From contig NZ_PGCP01000012.1 in NCBI RefSeq assembly GCF_002812985.1, forward strand, positions 92,056 to 156,055: 64,000 bases of DNA, given 5' to 3'. The notes under the pieces were generated by a model, which was given only the letters and a program-made list of their open reading frames with translations, had not been told where the DNA came from and ran no database searches. The translations under genes were made by a program, and so were the position numbers. This DNA is from Aeromonas lusitana. GTDB lineage: Bacteria; Pseudomonadota; Gammaproteobacteria; Enterobacterales; Aeromonadaceae. This document shows, in pieces, positions 21,376-30,410 of the stretch; position 1 is the first letter of the stretch; every line of letters begins with the position of its first letter.

Positions 21376-22130
21376 GCGAGATCCTCTCGGACGCCGAGCT
21401 GCTGCGCTACAACCGCCAGATCATCCTCAAATCCTTCGACTTCGAGGGGCAGGAGGCACTCAAGCAGGCCCATGTGTTGGTGATAGGCGCAGGGGGTCTG
21501 GGCTGCGCCGCCGCCCAGTATCTGGCGGTGGCCGGAGTCGGCCAGCTGACCCTGGTGGATTTTGACAAGGTGGAGCTCTCCAACCTGCAGCGCCAGGTAC
21601 TGCACAGCGATGAGCGCATCGGCCAATACAAGGTGGACTCCGCAGCCGAGACGCTGCGCGGCCTCAACCCCTGGCTCACAGTCGAGACCCACGCAACCCT
21701 CGCCGACGAGGCACTGCTCGATACCCTGCTGCCGCGCCATCAGCTGGTGCTCGACTGCACCGACAACGTCGCCATCCGTAACCTGCTCAACCAGAAGGCC
21801 AGACATCATCGCGTGCCGCTGGTGTCAGGCGCAGCCATCCGGCTGGAGGGGCAGCTATGCAGCTTCACCTGGCAGGAGGGTGAGCCCTGCTACGCCTGCC
21901 TCAGCTCCCTGTTCGGCGAGCAGTCCCTCACCTGCGTCGAGGCCGGCGTGCTGGCCCCCATGGTGGGCCTGGTGGGCAGTCTGCAGGCGCTGGAAGCCAT
22001 CAAGCTGCTGGCCGGCATGGGCAAGAACTACAGCGGTCGGCTACTGATGATCGACGGCCTCGGCGGTGGTTTTCGGGAGCTGAAGCTCCCCAAGCGTCCC
22101 GACTGCCCGGTCTGCTCGCATCCCGTCTAG
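21372..22130 (+). CDS. moeB: Molybdopterin-synthase adenylyltransferase
   Basis: Activates the C-terminal Gly-Gly of MoaD by adenylation so that it can receive sulfur. The protein is 252 residues. It has the Rossmann motif [18 protein letters not shown], the [16 protein letters not shown] block, [14 protein letters not shown] and two zinc-binding CxxC pairs (CYACL and CPVCS). It starts at GTG 21372, which shares GTGA with the moeA stop, so the two genes are translationally coupled. The operon ends in a strong terminator. Confidence 0.95.
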   Translation: MSEILSDAELLRYNRQIILKSFDFEGQEALKQAHVLVIGAGGLGCAAAQYLAVAGVGQLTLVDFDKVELSNLQRQVLHSDERIGQYKVDSAAETLRGLNPWLTVETHATLADEALLDTLLPRHQLVLDCTDNVAIRNLLNQKARHHRVPLVSGAAIRLEGQLCSFTWQEGEPCYACLSSLFGEQSLTCVEAGVLAPMVGLVGSLQALEAIKLLAGMGKNYSGRLLMIDGLGGGFRELKLPKRPDCPVCSHPV

Positions 22131-22176
22131 TCCTATGATGGCGGCAGCCAATCGCACTCAGGGCCGGAATCCCATC

Positions 22177-22214
22177 AATAAAAAAGCCGAACCCAGGAGT
22201 TCGGCTTTTTTATT
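22177..22214. terminator. Bidirectional terminator between moeB and parR
   Basis: AATAAAAAAGCCGAAC and its complement GTTCGGCTTTTTTATT form a 16-bp stem with a six-base loop. It lies between the convergent moeB and parR-like genes. Confidence 0.92.
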
Positions 22215-22227
22215 GCTGACGAGAGGC

Positions 22228-23046
22228 CTAGAAGATCCCCTTCGCCTTGACCTTCTTCATGTTGGCCACCTGACTCGAGAGATCCTCAATAAGCGGCTCG
22301 GCACCCGACTCATTTCCACCGGCCTGTCGGCCCGGCTGGCTCGCCAGCCGCTGGATCAGCCTGTGCTGCTCCCGGATGAGCTTGGATTGCTCCTCCAGCT
22401 GGCGAGAGAGCAGCGCCAGGCTGCTCTGCAGTGGCGCCAGACTCGTCTCGGCGCCCATGGCGGGCAGCTTGCCGGCGATGGCGTCAGCCAGCTGATCGTG
22501 ATCCACGGCCCCCGGCAACCCCTGGCGCAGCTCATCCCAGAGCTCCGTGGGTTGCTGCTCGCCGAGCCGGCTCACTATCTCGTCCACCAGCTGATCCGGA
22601 GCCGTCATCGTCTGGGACTGGCCCAGGCGCTGCACCAGCTCTTCCATCATCTCGGCCGTGTTGCCGGCCCCCAGCTGGGGAGCCAGCCTGGCCGCTATCT
22701 GATCGATCATGGCGTCGGTCAGGGCCGGGGCGTCACTCCCCTGCCCCAGATCGAAGCCGCAGCTGGCGAAGGCATGGCGCAGGGTTGCCAGACTCACCTG
22801 CTCGGGGCCGAAGGCATTGGCCACCGCCTTGCAGAGGCTGGGGGCCAGCACGTACATGAACATGCCGGAGAGGTAGATGTCCTTGTGGAAGCGGCTCTTG
22901 GAGAAGTCGAACTCCTCGACCCCGTCCTGGATCTTGCGGGCGCGCTGGTACCAGCTCTGCAGTACCCCGGCCGCGTAGCGGTCAGACTCCAGCGCACCCG
23001 GATCCATGTAGATGGAGAAGGTCATGCGCTTGAGTTGACTACTCAT
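22228..23046 (-). CDS. ParR/StbB-like partner of the actin-like ATPase
   Basis: A 272-residue protein encoded directly after parM and overlapping it by eight bases. The N-terminal region (LKRMTFSIYMDPGALESDRYAAGVLQSWYQRARK) is compatible with a ribbon-helix-helix DNA-binding fold as in ParR, but I infer this mainly from position. The rest is helical, rich in Q, L and A (LASQPGRQAGG linker; LSRQLEEQSKLIREQHRLIQRL coiled coil), and ends with a basic VANMKKVKAKGIF tail. Plasmid ParR proteins are about 115 residues, so this one is much longer. The role as adaptor to the filament is inferred. Confidence 0.55.
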   Translation of the reverse strand: MSSQLKRMTFSIYMDPGALESDRYAAGVLQSWYQRARKIQDGVEEFDFSKSRFHKDIYLSGMFMYVLAPSLCKAVANAFGPEQVSLATLRHAFASCGFDLGQGSDAPALTDAMIDQIAARLAPQLGAGNTAEMMEELVQRLGQSQTMTAPDQLVDEIVSRLGEQQPTELWDELRQGLPGAVDHDQLADAIAGKLPAMGAETSLAPLQSSLALLSRQLEEQSKLIREQHRLIQRLASQPGRQAGGNESGAEPLIEDLSSQVANMKKVKAKGIF

Positions 23047-24082
23047 CCGCCACCTCGGCCATCACGGCCGCTTCCCGGTACACTTCGTCCTCTTCCGTGG
23101 TGTAGAGGCAGATCTCCCGGGCCAGGGCAGATTGGGCATCTTCCAGCAGCTCGACCCGTTCACCCAGGGTCGGGTAGGCGCTCTTGATCGCCTCATGGAT
23201 AAGGGAGGCGCCGCCACCGACCAGATAGACCCGGTTCGGGTTCTTGGCGAACTTCTTCGCCTCGTGGGCTACCTGAGAGCCCAGCTCGTCGATCTTGTTC
23301 TGCATCTTCTCGAGGATGCGCGGGATCTGGCTCTCGTCGTTGACCACGTCTCGCACGAAACTCATGTCGTGGCGACGCTTGATGAACTCGTTCGCCACCA
23401 AGTAGCTGGAGTCGCTGTCCGCCGCCGCCAGGGCCTTGCGGGTGGCATCTGTCACCATGGAGACACCGATCTCGTTGTTGCCGTAGACATCGGAGACGTC
23501 ATCAAACTCACCGACTATGATCCCCATGTCCAGGGTGGTGCCGCCGCAGTCGATCACCAGCGTCTTGGTGAACTCGTTGCAACCGGATCCCACCAGACGG
23601 GAGAGGGCCGCCGGCAGGCTCTCCGGCATGACTTCCACGCTGACGATGTTGAACAGCTCACCCTTGTTCAGGGAGATGGCCCGCATCAGGTTGCGGCGCT
23701 TCTTCTCGATCTTCTCTTCGTTGCGCTGGCAGTCGTCCGGGTTGTAGAACTCGGTGATGGGCAGGGTGACGGTAATGGCCACATCCCCAGGAGTGACGCC
23801 GGTCTGCAACAGGGCGTGGTGCACGGACAGCAGGTTCAAGTCGTCGTACTGGTACTCCACATGGGTCGTCGCCAGGGACTTGTCCGAGGTGGCGTCATAG
23901 GTGTACTTGGTGTTGCCTATCTCGTAGTTGTAGATCTTCTTGTCCTTGCGCAAGGCGGCGCTCTTCCAATCCTTGCGAAAGGAGTTGGGGGAGATGATGG
24001 TCTTGAGCACCTTGTTCTCAATCCAGCTCACCTTGACGTTGGTCGAGCCATCGTCGATGGCCATTTTCATTACTTCAGACAT
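23039..24082 (-). CDS. parM: ParM/StbA family actin-like ATPase (chromosomal)
   Basis: A 347-residue actin-fold ATPase. The three nucleotide motifs are visible: phosphate-1 IDDGSTNVKVSW, phosphate-2 LVIDCGGTTLDMGII and adenosine motif VYLVGGGASLI. The KRRNLMRAISLNKG segment also resembles ParM. Plasmid ParM polymerises to push plasmid copies apart through ParR and a centromere. Here the gene sits on the chromosome, last-but-one in a leftward run behind modC and a hydrolase gene. A near-perfect 17-bp inverted repeat lies 29 bases upstream of its start. What cargo it would move is unknown. Confidence 0.85.
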   Translation of the reverse strand: MSEVMKMAIDDGSTNVKVSWIENKVLKTIISPNSFRKDWKSAALRKDKKIYNYEIGNTKYTYDATSDKSLATTHVEYQYDDLNLLSVHHALLQTGVTPGDVAITVTLPITEFYNPDDCQRNEEKIEKKRRNLMRAISLNKGELFNIVSVEVMPESLPAALSRLVGSGCNEFTKTLVIDCGGTTLDMGIIVGEFDDVSDVYGNNEIGVSMVTDATRKALAAADSDSSYLVANEFIKRRHDMSFVRDVVNDESQIPRILEKMQNKIDELGSQVAHEAKKFAKNPNRVYLVGGGASLIHEAIKSAYPTLGERVELLEDAQSALAREICLYTTEEDEVYREAAVMAEVADE

Positions 24083-24110
24083 GAGGAAGTACCTGTTGAT
24101 AGGGCAAATG

Positions 24111-24154
24111 GGTCCGATTGCCTTGCCTTATGCCCTTGGCAAGGCGATCGGACC
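24111..24154. repeat. 17-bp inverted repeat upstream of parM
   Basis: GGTCCGATTGCCTTGCC (24111-24127) and GGCAAGGCGATCGGACC (24138-24154) pair with one mismatch around a 10-base loop. There is no T-run on either strand, so it is not a standard terminator. An operator, a centromere-like site for the ParR-like protein, or a 5'-UTR hairpin are all possible. Confidence 0.85.
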
Positions 24155-24192
24155 AATACATACACGGTGAATAAGGCTAAGGGGCGACAAGT

Positions 24193-24972
24193 TTAATGAG
24201 TTTCTAAAATCCGGTGAAGCAAATGATTGAATCCGGCGGGATCTTCCGCCGGCCAGGCATGGTGTCCCGGTGGGGTATGGATGCTGGCGTTTGGCAGGGC
24301 AGCGAATTGTTCCACCCGTTTGGCGAGCGGCAGATAGTCCTGGGTGGTGGAGATGATGGCCACCGGCTGCCCTATCCGGCCGAGCCGTGCGCGGGCCGAC
24401 CAGCCGGGCAGGCCGTCGAGCAGGGCCCGATAGGTCTTCTTCTTGTTGCTACGCACGAAGCGCTGGCGGAAGGTGCTGCGCACCTGGGCGAGCTCGGGAC
24501 CGGGGAAGAGCTCGCGGCCGAGCCACCAGGCGAGCGGACGCATGCCAAACCAGCGCAGCCACTTGAGACGCTGGGCATAGCGCTCCTGCTCCTTTGGGGT
24601 CTCCAGCAGAAACTCGCTGAAACCGTTGACCAGCACCAGACCGCTCACCTTGCCGGGTAGTTGCAGCGCCAGCTCCAGCGCCACCATGGCCCCCAAGGAG
24701 AGCCCTACCACCCAGGCGGGCTCAGGCTGCTCATCGAGCCAGCGTGCCACGTCGGCAGCCAGGGTGGGCACATCGAAGGGTCCCTCCTGCAGGCTCTGGC
24801 CGTGGCCGCGCAGATCAAAAGCCACCACCCGGTAGTGCTCACAGAAGTGCTCGAGCTGAGCCTGCCAGTCGAGGCCAGAGGAGCCGAGCCCGTGCAGCAG
24901 CACCAGCAAGGGCCCCTCACCCGCGCTGCGCAGGGCCAGACCGTGGGACTTCATTACCTGATTACGACGCAC
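24193..24972 (-). CDS. Alpha/beta-fold hydrolase
   Basis: About 259 residues. It has the oxyanion-hole motif LVLLHGLGSSGLDWQ, the catalytic nucleophile elbow VGLSLGAMVALELAL (Ser), a VVAFDLRGHGQS strand, and a late acid/His pair in ISTTQDYLPLAKR and PPGHHAWPAEDP. It resembles small esterase or lipase-like hydrolases; the substrate is not predictable. The frame opens at GTG 24972 with GAGAGG before it; ATG 24954 is the alternative. It lies between modC and parM on the same strand. Confidence 0.85.
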   Translation of the reverse strand: MRRNQVMKSHGLALRSAGEGPLLVLLHGLGSSGLDWQAQLEHFCEHYRVVAFDLRGHGQSLQEGPFDVPTLAADVARWLDEQPEPAWVVGLSLGAMVALELALQLPGKVSGLVLVNGFSEFLLETPKEQERYAQRLKWLRWFGMRPLAWWLGRELFPGPELAQVRSTFRQRFVRSNKKKTYRALLDGLPGWSARARLGRIGQPVAIISTTQDYLPLAKRVEQFAALPNASIHTPPGHHAWPAEDPAGFNHLLHRILETH

Positions 24973-25061
24973 TTCGCCTCTCTCCCGGCCTGGTACCGGC
25001 CCTTGATGACTTCACTCTACTTCCCACTGCTGGCTGGCAAAAGACATCGCCCTTTCGCACA

Positions 25062-26117
25062 TCAGCCCTCGCCCACCAGGCTCACTGCCTTGATATAGGC
25101 GTAGAGGCGCTGATCGGGCACCAGTGCCAGCCGTTTGGCGGAGCGGCTGGTGATCCGGGCCAGCAGTATCTGCTGCCCCAAGGCCAACTGCAACAGGGTT
25201 TGCCCCGGCCGCACCTCGCGCACCGACAGCAGTCGGGTCTCCAGGCAGTTGGAGAGGCTGGAGTGCTCTATGGGGGCGGTCGCTATCACCACATCCCGTC
25301 CCGAGACCTTGATCTGCAAGGGGCCTGTCTCGTCGGGGGCATGCTCCATGGTGACCATCAGCAGCTGATCCCCGAGTCGCAGGCTCGCCATCTGCTCGCC
25401 GTCGTCGTAGTGAGCCAGAGTCGCCTCCAGCATGACGCCGGCGTCGTCACGGCTGGCCAAGGAGAGATCGGTACGGGCGAAGATCTCGCTCGGCCGCCCC
25501 TGCGCCTCCACCCGGCCCCCTGCCAGCAGCACCAGCTGATCGCAGAGCAGGCTCACCTCCTCCATGGCATGGCTGACGAAGATCATCGGCATGCCGCTCT
25601 CGCGCTGCAGCCCCTTGAGCACATGGGCCTGGTGGATGCGGCTACGCCTGTCCAGCGCCGAGAAGGGTTCATCCAGCAGCAGCAGATCCGGCTCCGCCAG
25701 CAGGGCCCGGCCGAGCGCCACCCGCTGGCGCTGACCACCGGAGAGGCCGTGGGCAGGCTGCCCAAGCAGCTCAGCGAAACCGAGGCGCTCGGCCAAGGGC
25801 TCGGGTTGCCAGCGCCCCCTGCCCTTCCTGGCGGCCAGTTGCAGATTGGCCAGCACCGTCATGTGCGGGAACAGGCGCGAGTCCTGAAACACCAGGCCGA
25901 TGCGGCGCGCCTCCGGCAACACGGCCGCCAGCTCCCGCCCTTGCCAATTCAGGCCATCGGTCGGCTGGCGATCGAGCCCGGCCAGGATCCGCAGCAGGGT
26001 GCTCTTGCCACAGCCGGAGGGGCCGAACAGCCCCAGCATGCCCCCCAGCGGGAGCTTGAGATCGCAATCGAGCTCGAAGCCACCGAAGCGGCGTTGGGTT
26101 TTAAGGTGCAGACTCAT
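25062..26117 (-). CDS. modC: Molybdate ABC transporter ATP-binding protein
   Basis: Energises molybdate import by ModB. The protein is 351 residues. It has Walker A GPSGCGKST, the ABC signature LSGGQRQRVALGRAL, Walker B LLLLDEPFSALD and the H-loop FVSHAMEE. The C-terminal part is a Mop/TOBE domain (LSNCLETRLLSVREVRPGQTLLQLALG), the usual oxyanion-binding regulatory domain of ModC. Its ATG overlaps the modB stop by ATGA, so it is coupled to modB. A hydrolase gene follows downstream. Confidence 0.96.
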   Translation of the reverse strand: MSLHLKTQRRFGGFELDCDLKLPLGGMLGLFGPSGCGKSTLLRILAGLDRQPTDGLNWQGRELAAVLPEARRIGLVFQDSRLFPHMTVLANLQLAARKGRGRWQPEPLAERLGFAELLGQPAHGLSGGQRQRVALGRALLAEPDLLLLDEPFSALDRRSRIHQAHVLKGLQRESGMPMIFVSHAMEEVSLLCDQLVLLAGGRVEAQGRPSEIFARTDLSLASRDDAGVMLEATLAHYDDGEQMASLRLGDQLLMVTMEHAPDETGPLQIKVSGRDVVIATAPIEHSSLSNCLETRLLSVREVRPGQTLLQLALGQQILLARITSRSAKRLALVPDQRLYAYIKAVSLVGEG

Positions 26118-26794
26118 CCGAACAGCCTCCGTTGCCGACGTTGCAGCACCCCGTAGACCAGTACCAGCATGATGAGGGAGAAGCCCATCAGGCCACCGGC
26201 CAGGTAGTGGGCACTCTGGTAATCCATGGTTTCCACGTGATCGAACAGGGCGATGGAGAGCACCTGGGTTTCTCCCGGGATGTTGCCACCAATCATCAAT
26301 ACCACCCCGAACTCCCCCAGGGTATGGGCAAAGCCTAGGGCCGCCGCCATCACGAAGCTCGGCAGGGTCATCGGCAATATGATCTGAAAGAAGCGCTCGA
26401 GGGGCCCGAGCCCCAGGGTCGCGGCGGCTTCCAGCTCCTTGTTGCCCATGTTGACGAAGGCGGAGGTGAGGGGCTGCACCACGAAGGGCAGCGAATAGAT
26501 AACGGAGGCGAACAGCAGGCCAAGAAAACTGAAGGCGAGTGGAGCACCGAAGGTCTCCCGCCACCAGGCGCCGAAGCCATAGGTGGGTGAGAAGGCGAGC
26601 AGCAGATAGAAGCCGAGCACGGTGGGCGGCAGCACCAGGGGCAGCGCCACCAGCGCCTCCACCACGGGTCTGAGCCTGTGCTGGCTGCGTGACAGCCACC
26701 AGGCGAGTGGCGGCGACAACAGCAAGAGTATGCCAGTGGTGCTGGCGGCCAGCTTCAGGGTCAACCAGACAGCGAGCAGATCCCCTTCACTCAT
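26114..26794 (-). CDS. modB: Molybdate ABC transporter permease
   Basis: A 226-residue inner-membrane permease with about five helices (LAASTTGILLLLSPPLAWWL, LVLPPTVLGFYLLLAF, FLGLLFASVIYSLPFVV). The cytoplasmic EAA loop is ELEAAATLGLGPLERFFQIILPM, which contacts ModC. Its ATG overlaps the stop of a 34-codon frame upstream and its stop overlaps modC, so translation is coupled on both sides. Confidence 0.95.
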   Translation of the reverse strand: MSEGDLLAVWLTLKLAASTTGILLLLSPPLAWWLSRSQHRLRPVVEALVALPLVLPPTVLGFYLLLAFSPTYGFGAWWRETFGAPLAFSFLGLLFASVIYSLPFVVQPLTSAFVNMGNKELEAAATLGLGPLERFFQIILPMTLPSFVMAAALGFAHTLGEFGVVLMIGGNIPGETQVLSIALFDHVETMDYQSAHYLAGGLMGFSLIMLVLVYGVLQRRQRRLFG

Positions 26795-26895
26795 GGCGCT
26801 TCCTCTCGGATATGAGTGACAAACACTGAGCCCGGGGTGACATGTCGCAACGCCAGGGTCAGGCGAGACGCCGCCAGCAGATCGGCTTTACTCAT
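26791..26895 (-). CDS. 34-residue micro-ORF between modA and modB
   Basis: The frame begins ATG at 26895, five bases after GGGAGG, and encodes MSKADLLAASRLTLALR followed by HVTPGSVFVTHIREEAP. It ends TGA in a four-base overlap (ATGA) with the modB start. The good ribosome site, the exact coupling to modB and an otherwise unexplained 208-base modA-modB gap support a real translated frame. It could be a coupling leader or a tiny subunit. It shows no membrane segment, and I recognise no family. Confidence 0.55.
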   Translation of the reverse strand: MSKADLLAASRLTLALRHVTPGSVFVTHIREEAP

Positions 26896-27002
26896 CGCCA
26901 CCTCCCTCGTGCGGGGATACACATCTCCATGGTTTTCCTCCTTGAGTCAACAAATAGGCCGGCGCAGGGCCGGCCAGTTATCACGAGGTCACAGGTTCGC
27001 CA

Positions 27003-27731
27003 TCACTGCGGCAGGGCGTAACCCGCGGCCTTGATCTGCTCCTGACCCGGCCCCTTGAGCCAGGCCACCAGGGCATCGACCGCCTCACCCTTCTTCAGGA
27101 CCAGGCCCTGCTGCTCGATGGCCGGGTAGAACTGGTTCGGCACGGCCCAGGCTTCGCCCGTCTTGCCCGCTTCCACCAGGTTGGCCCAGGCGACGAAGCC
27201 CAGCTCGGCGTTGCCGGTGTCCACAAACTGCCAAGTCTGGCCTATGTTGGTGCCAGTCAGCAGACGGTACTGCTTGGGATCGATCTTGAGGTGTTCCAGG
27301 GTCGCCATGGCGGCGGTGCCGTAGGGCGCGGTTTTCGGGTTGGCGATGGCGAGGTTGCCCTTCCAACTGCGCAAGGTCGCCTCATCGGGGGCAGGACCGC
27401 CCTTCTTCCACAGACCCAGCTGGCCGATGGCGTAGGTGAAGCGCTCGCTACCCTTGCCTTCGGCTTCCAGTTTCTGAGGGGTCTTCACATCGGCGGAGAG
27501 GAAGAGATCGAAGGGGGCACCGTGGGTGATCTGGGTGTAGAGCACGCCGGTCGCGGCGGAAGAGATGGCCAGGGTATGACCGGTCTTGGCGGTGAAATCC
27601 TTGCCGATACGCTCTATGGTGCCCTTGAAGTTGGCCGCCACGGCCACCTTGACCTCATCGGCCTGGGCCACGCCACTGTGCAACACGCCGGCGCAGGCGC
27701 CGATCAACACCACGGATAACAGTTGTTTCAT
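27003..27731 (-). CDS. modA: Molybdate ABC transporter substrate-binding protein
   Basis: Periplasmic molybdate receptor, 242 residues. The signal peptide MKQLLSVVLIGACAGVLHSGVAQA precedes DEVKVAVAANFKGTIERIGKDF. Ligand-loop motifs are ISSAATGVLYTQITHGAPFDLFLSAD and GNAELGFVAWANLV. The start at 27731 has AGGAG seven bases upstream; an upstream in-frame Met lacks one. The gene follows moaE after 60 bases and heads modB-modC, in a run that begins at moaB. Confidence 0.95.
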   Translation of the reverse strand: MKQLLSVVLIGACAGVLHSGVAQADEVKVAVAANFKGTIERIGKDFTAKTGHTLAISSAATGVLYTQITHGAPFDLFLSADVKTPQKLEAEGKGSERFTYAIGQLGLWKKGGPAPDEATLRSWKGNLAIANPKTAPYGTAAMATLEHLKIDPKQYRLLTGTNIGQTWQFVDTGNAELGFVAWANLVEAGKTGEAWAVPNQFYPAIEQQGLVLKKGEAVDALVAWLKGPGQEQIKAAGYALPQ

Positions 27732-27791
27732 TCCCTTACTCCTGTGAGGCTCAGGCACATCCCGAGCCTGTGATGGCGCGAGCCCGTAGGC

Positions 27792-28271
27792 TCACTTCCC
27801 TTGTTGCCAGCGGGCCGCGGCAGCGTTGTCGCTCTCCTTGGCCTCCACCCAGCGCTGTATTCCCTCGGCGGTCAGCTCTTTTTTCCAGAACGGCGCCCGG
27901 GTCTTCAAAAAATCCATGATGAAATGGCAAGCCTCGAACGCCGCGTCTCTGTGGGCACTGCTCACCGCCACCAGCACGATCTGATCGCCGAGCAGCAGCT
28001 CGCCGATGCGGTGAATAAGGGTGCACTCCTGCAGCGGCCAGCGGGCGCGGGCCTGGATGACGATATCGGCAAGCGCCTTCTCCGTCATGCCGGGATAGTG
28101 CTCTAGGGCCAGCCCCTTGACCTGCTCCCCTTGATTGAAGTCGCGCACCTTGCCAACGAAGGTGACGATGGCCCCTGTGTCGTGGCGAGTGGCGAGCCGC
28201 TCGTACTCCTGCCCAAGGGAGAAGTCCGCCCGCTGCACCAGAATGCGATCCATGATGGTTGCCTCGCTCAT
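27792..28271 (-). CDS. moaE: Molybdopterin synthase catalytic subunit
   Basis: The large subunit of molybdopterin synthase; with MoaD it puts two sulfurs onto cPMP. The protein is 159 residues. Conserved segments are GAIVTFVGKVRDFNQGEQVKGLALEHYPGMTEKAL, HRIGELLLGDQIVLVAVSSAHRDAAFEACHFIMDFLKTRAPFWKKE, the last containing the active-site lysines. It lies two bases after moaD. Confidence 0.96.
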   Translation of the reverse strand: MSEATIMDRILVQRADFSLGQEYERLATRHDTGAIVTFVGKVRDFNQGEQVKGLALEHYPGMTEKALADIVIQARARWPLQECTLIHRIGELLLGDQIVLVAVSSAHRDAAFEACHFIMDFLKTRAPFWKKELTAEGIQRWVEAKESDNAAAARWQQGK

Positions 28272-28273
28272 GC

Positions 28274-28519
28274 TCAGCCTCCAGTCACGGGGGGGAAGAA
28301 AGCCACCTCGTCCCCATCGACCAGCGCCGTGTCGAGCGGCACCAGCGTCTGGTTCACCGCCACCAGCAGCTTGCCGGATTCGAGTGCCAGCACCCACTTG
28401 TCGCCACGCTCGCACAGGGCGGCGCGCAGCTGCTCGGCGTTCGCATAGTCGCACGGCAGGCTGAGCTCGTCACAATCGACCAGCTCCCTCACTTGTGCAA
28501 AAAACAGCACCTTGATCAT
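28274..28519 (-). CDS. moaD: Molybdopterin synthase sulfur carrier subunit
   Basis: An 81-residue ubiquitin-like sulfur carrier ending in the essential Gly-Gly (FFPPVTGG). It starts [19 protein letters not shown]. The ATG overlaps the moaC stop by ATGA. It is charged by MoeB, whose gene is about 6 kb away in this window. Confidence 0.95.
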   Translation of the reverse strand: MIKVLFFAQVRELVDCDELSLPCDYANAEQLRAALCERGDKWVLALESGKLLVAVNQTLVPLDTALVDGDEVAFFPPVTGG

Positions 28520-29010
28520 GCGGGCTCTCCTGCATCCGGGGCCAGCTGGAAGTGGCCAGACTTGCCACCGCGTTTTTCCACCAGTCGCAGTTGCTCTATC
28601 ACCATGTCCTTTTGCACCGCCTTGCACATGTCGTAGATGGTGAGCGCCGCCACCGAAGCGGCGGTCAGGGCTTCCATCTCCACCCCTGTCTTGCCGGAGA
28701 GTTTGCAGAGGGTGCGAATATGGACCCTATTGTGCGCCGGCTGAGGTTCGATCTCTACCTCCACCCGGGTGAGGGCCAGGGGATGACAGAGGGGGATGAG
28801 GTCGGCGGTCTTCTTGGCTGCCATGATGCCGGCGATGCGGGCGGTGGCGAACACGTCCCCCTTGTGGTGCTGACCGCTCAGGATCAGCGCCAGGGTGGCG
28901 GGGGCCATGGTCACGAAGGCTTCGGCGCGGGCTTCCCGCTGCGTTACCTGCTTGTCGGTGACGTCGACCATGTGGGCCTCACCGCTCTGATTTAGGTGGG
29001 TCAGTTTCAT
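28516..29010 (-). CDS. moaC: Cyclic pyranopterin monophosphate synthase
   Basis: Acts after MoaA to form cPMP. The protein is 164 residues. It has [23 protein letters not shown], the [29 protein letters not shown] active-site block, [24 protein letters not shown] and the [11 protein letters not shown] tail. It is coupled to moaD. moaA itself lies separately beyond the nap genes. Confidence 0.96.
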   Translation of the reverse strand: MKLTHLNQSGEAHMVDVTDKQVTQREARAEAFVTMAPATLALILSGQHHKGDVFATARIAGIMAAKKTADLIPLCHPLALTRVEVEIEPQPAHNRVHIRTLCKLSGKTGVEMEALTAASVAALTIYDMCKAVQKDMVIEQLRLVEKRGGKSGHFQLAPDAGEPA

Positions 29011-29068
29011 CACTATCCCCTTGCTTGCGAGCTGGAATGAGTGACGCGTGACGAGCACGCGCCTGGGT

Positions 29069-29575
29069 TCAAAGATGGGTCACAAAGTTGCACGGCCTGG
29101 TGCGGGCATCGAGCTGATCTCGAATCAGCTGCTCCCAACCGAGCTGGCAGGCGCCGGTGGAGCCAGGCAGGCAGCAGATCAGGGTGCGATTGGCGAGCCC
29201 CGCCAGCGCCCGGCTCTGCATGGCGGAGCCCTTGATCTCGGCGAACGAGAGCTGGCGGAATAGCTCGCCAAACCCCTGCACCTTGCGCTCGAACAGCACA
29301 CCGACCGCTTCCGGGACCCGGTTCTGCTCATTGAAGCCGGTGCCGCCATTGACCAGCACCACCTGCACCCCTTCGTCGGCAATCCAGTCGCTCACCTGGG
29401 CCCGGATGCGAAACAGATTATCGGCGCACAGCGCCCTGTCCGCGAGCCGATGGCCTGCCTCGGTCAGGGCCGAGACCAGATAATCCCCCGAGCTGTCGTC
29501 GGCGGACGTGCGGCTGTCGGAGACCGTCAGTACGGCGATCTTGAGGGAGATGAATTCGCTGCTTTTTGGTGCCAT
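29069..29575 (-). CDS. moaB: Molybdenum cofactor biosynthesis protein B
   Basis: A 168-residue MPT-binding protein, related to MogA, that is thought to adenylylate molybdopterin. It has [41 protein letters not shown] and [20 protein letters not shown]. It is the first gene of the leftward moaBCDE-mod run. Its upstream region (29576-29768) should hold the promoter. I looked for a Moco riboswitch there and cannot confirm one. Confidence 0.94.
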   Translation of the reverse strand: MAPKSSEFISLKIAVLTVSDSRTSADDSSGDYLVSALTEAGHRLADRALCADNLFRIRAQVSDWIADEGVQVVLVNGGTGFNEQNRVPEAVGVLFERKVQGFGELFRQLSFAEIKGSAMQSRALAGLANRTLICCLPGSTGACQLGWEQLIRDQLDARTRPCNFVTHL

Positions 29576-29768
29576 GTCTGTGAATGCCTTAGGCCAATTC
29601 CTGTCAATGATTGACCATGGAGGAGAAGGGATAACGCGACTGCCCGGCCAGATATCCGCCGGTCATGCCGGTCTGAGAAGACGCGCCAGCCAGGACGCCG
29701 CGTTGCCGGGGACGGATTCTATCAAAACTAGCCAGGAAGAGGGGGTTAATGCGCCCAGAAAGATGAAA

Positions 29769-29802
29769 TGCCACCGGACCGACGGGATCCGGCCCGGTGG
29801 CA
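29769..29802 (-). terminator. Candidate terminator of the nap operon
   Basis: TGCCACCGG/CCGGTGGCA, a 9-bp stem just after the napC stop, followed on the minus strand by TTTCATCTTT. The T-run is imperfect. Confidence 0.6.
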
Positions 29803-29808
29803 GGCCTG

Positions 29809-30399
29809 TCAGAAGCCTTTCACACCCTTCATGTCGGGCAACTGGTGGGCTATCCCCTTGTGGCAATCGACGCAGGTATTGGCCCCGCTAGCCAGGTTGG
29901 TGGAGTGCATCTGGGCGGCGCGGCGTCCCTGCAAGGAGAAATCCATGTATTCGAAGTTGTGACAGTTGCGGCACTCCCTCGAATCCGTGTCCTTCATCCG
30001 TTGCCATTCCCGCTCAGCCATCTCCCGGCGATGGGATTCAAACTTCTCGCGGGTATCCACCTTGCCGGTCAGCATGCCCCACAGCTCCTTGGAGGCCTGC
30101 ACCTTGCGGATGATCTTGTAGGTCCACTCGTGGGGTACGTGGCAATCCGGGCAGCTGGCACGCACACCGGAGCGGTTCGCATAGTGGATGGTGTCACGGT
30201 ACTCCACGAAGACGTTGTCCTTCATCTCGTGACAGCCGGTACAGAACTTCTCGGTGTTGGAAGCTTCCATGGCGGTGTTGAAGCCACCCCAGAAGATGAC
30301 ACCGCCGAAGAATCCCATCAGCAGCAAGACCCAGAGGGCCGCCTTCGAGGGGGACTTGAAGGTGGTCCACAGTCGTTGCACAAAACCGGGTAATTTCAT
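29809..30399 (-). CDS. napC: NapC tetrahaem c-type cytochrome
   Basis: A membrane-anchored quinol dehydrogenase of 196 residues that passes electrons to NapB and NapA. An N-terminal anchor ([21 protein letters not shown]) precedes four haem sites, CTGCH, CPDCH, CRNCH and CVDCH, as in the NapC/NirT family. The ATG at 30399 follows GAGGAG; longer frames upstream lack a start signal. It is the last gene of the nap operon. Confidence 0.96.
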   Translation of the reverse strand: MKLPGFVQRLWTTFKSPSKAALWVLLLMGFFGGVIFWGGFNTAMEASNTEKFCTGCHEMKDNVFVEYRDTIHYANRSGVRASCPDCHVPHEWTYKIIRKVQASKELWGMLTGKVDTREKFESHRREMAEREWQRMKDTDSRECRNCHNFEYMDFSLQGRRAAQMHSTNLASGANTCVDCHKGIAHQLPDMKGVKGF

Positions 30400-30410
30400 C
30401 TGTGGGCTCC

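Noticed and set aside
24111..24154. Inverted repeat read as a transcription terminator
   Set aside because: Neither strand has a T-run after the stem, so I list it as a repeat with possible DNA- or RNA-level function.
29576..29768. A Moco riboswitch before moaB, or before moaA (37208-37350)
   Set aside because: Moco leaders are known in other bacteria, but I could not see the conserved core in either region by eye. A covariance-model search would decide.
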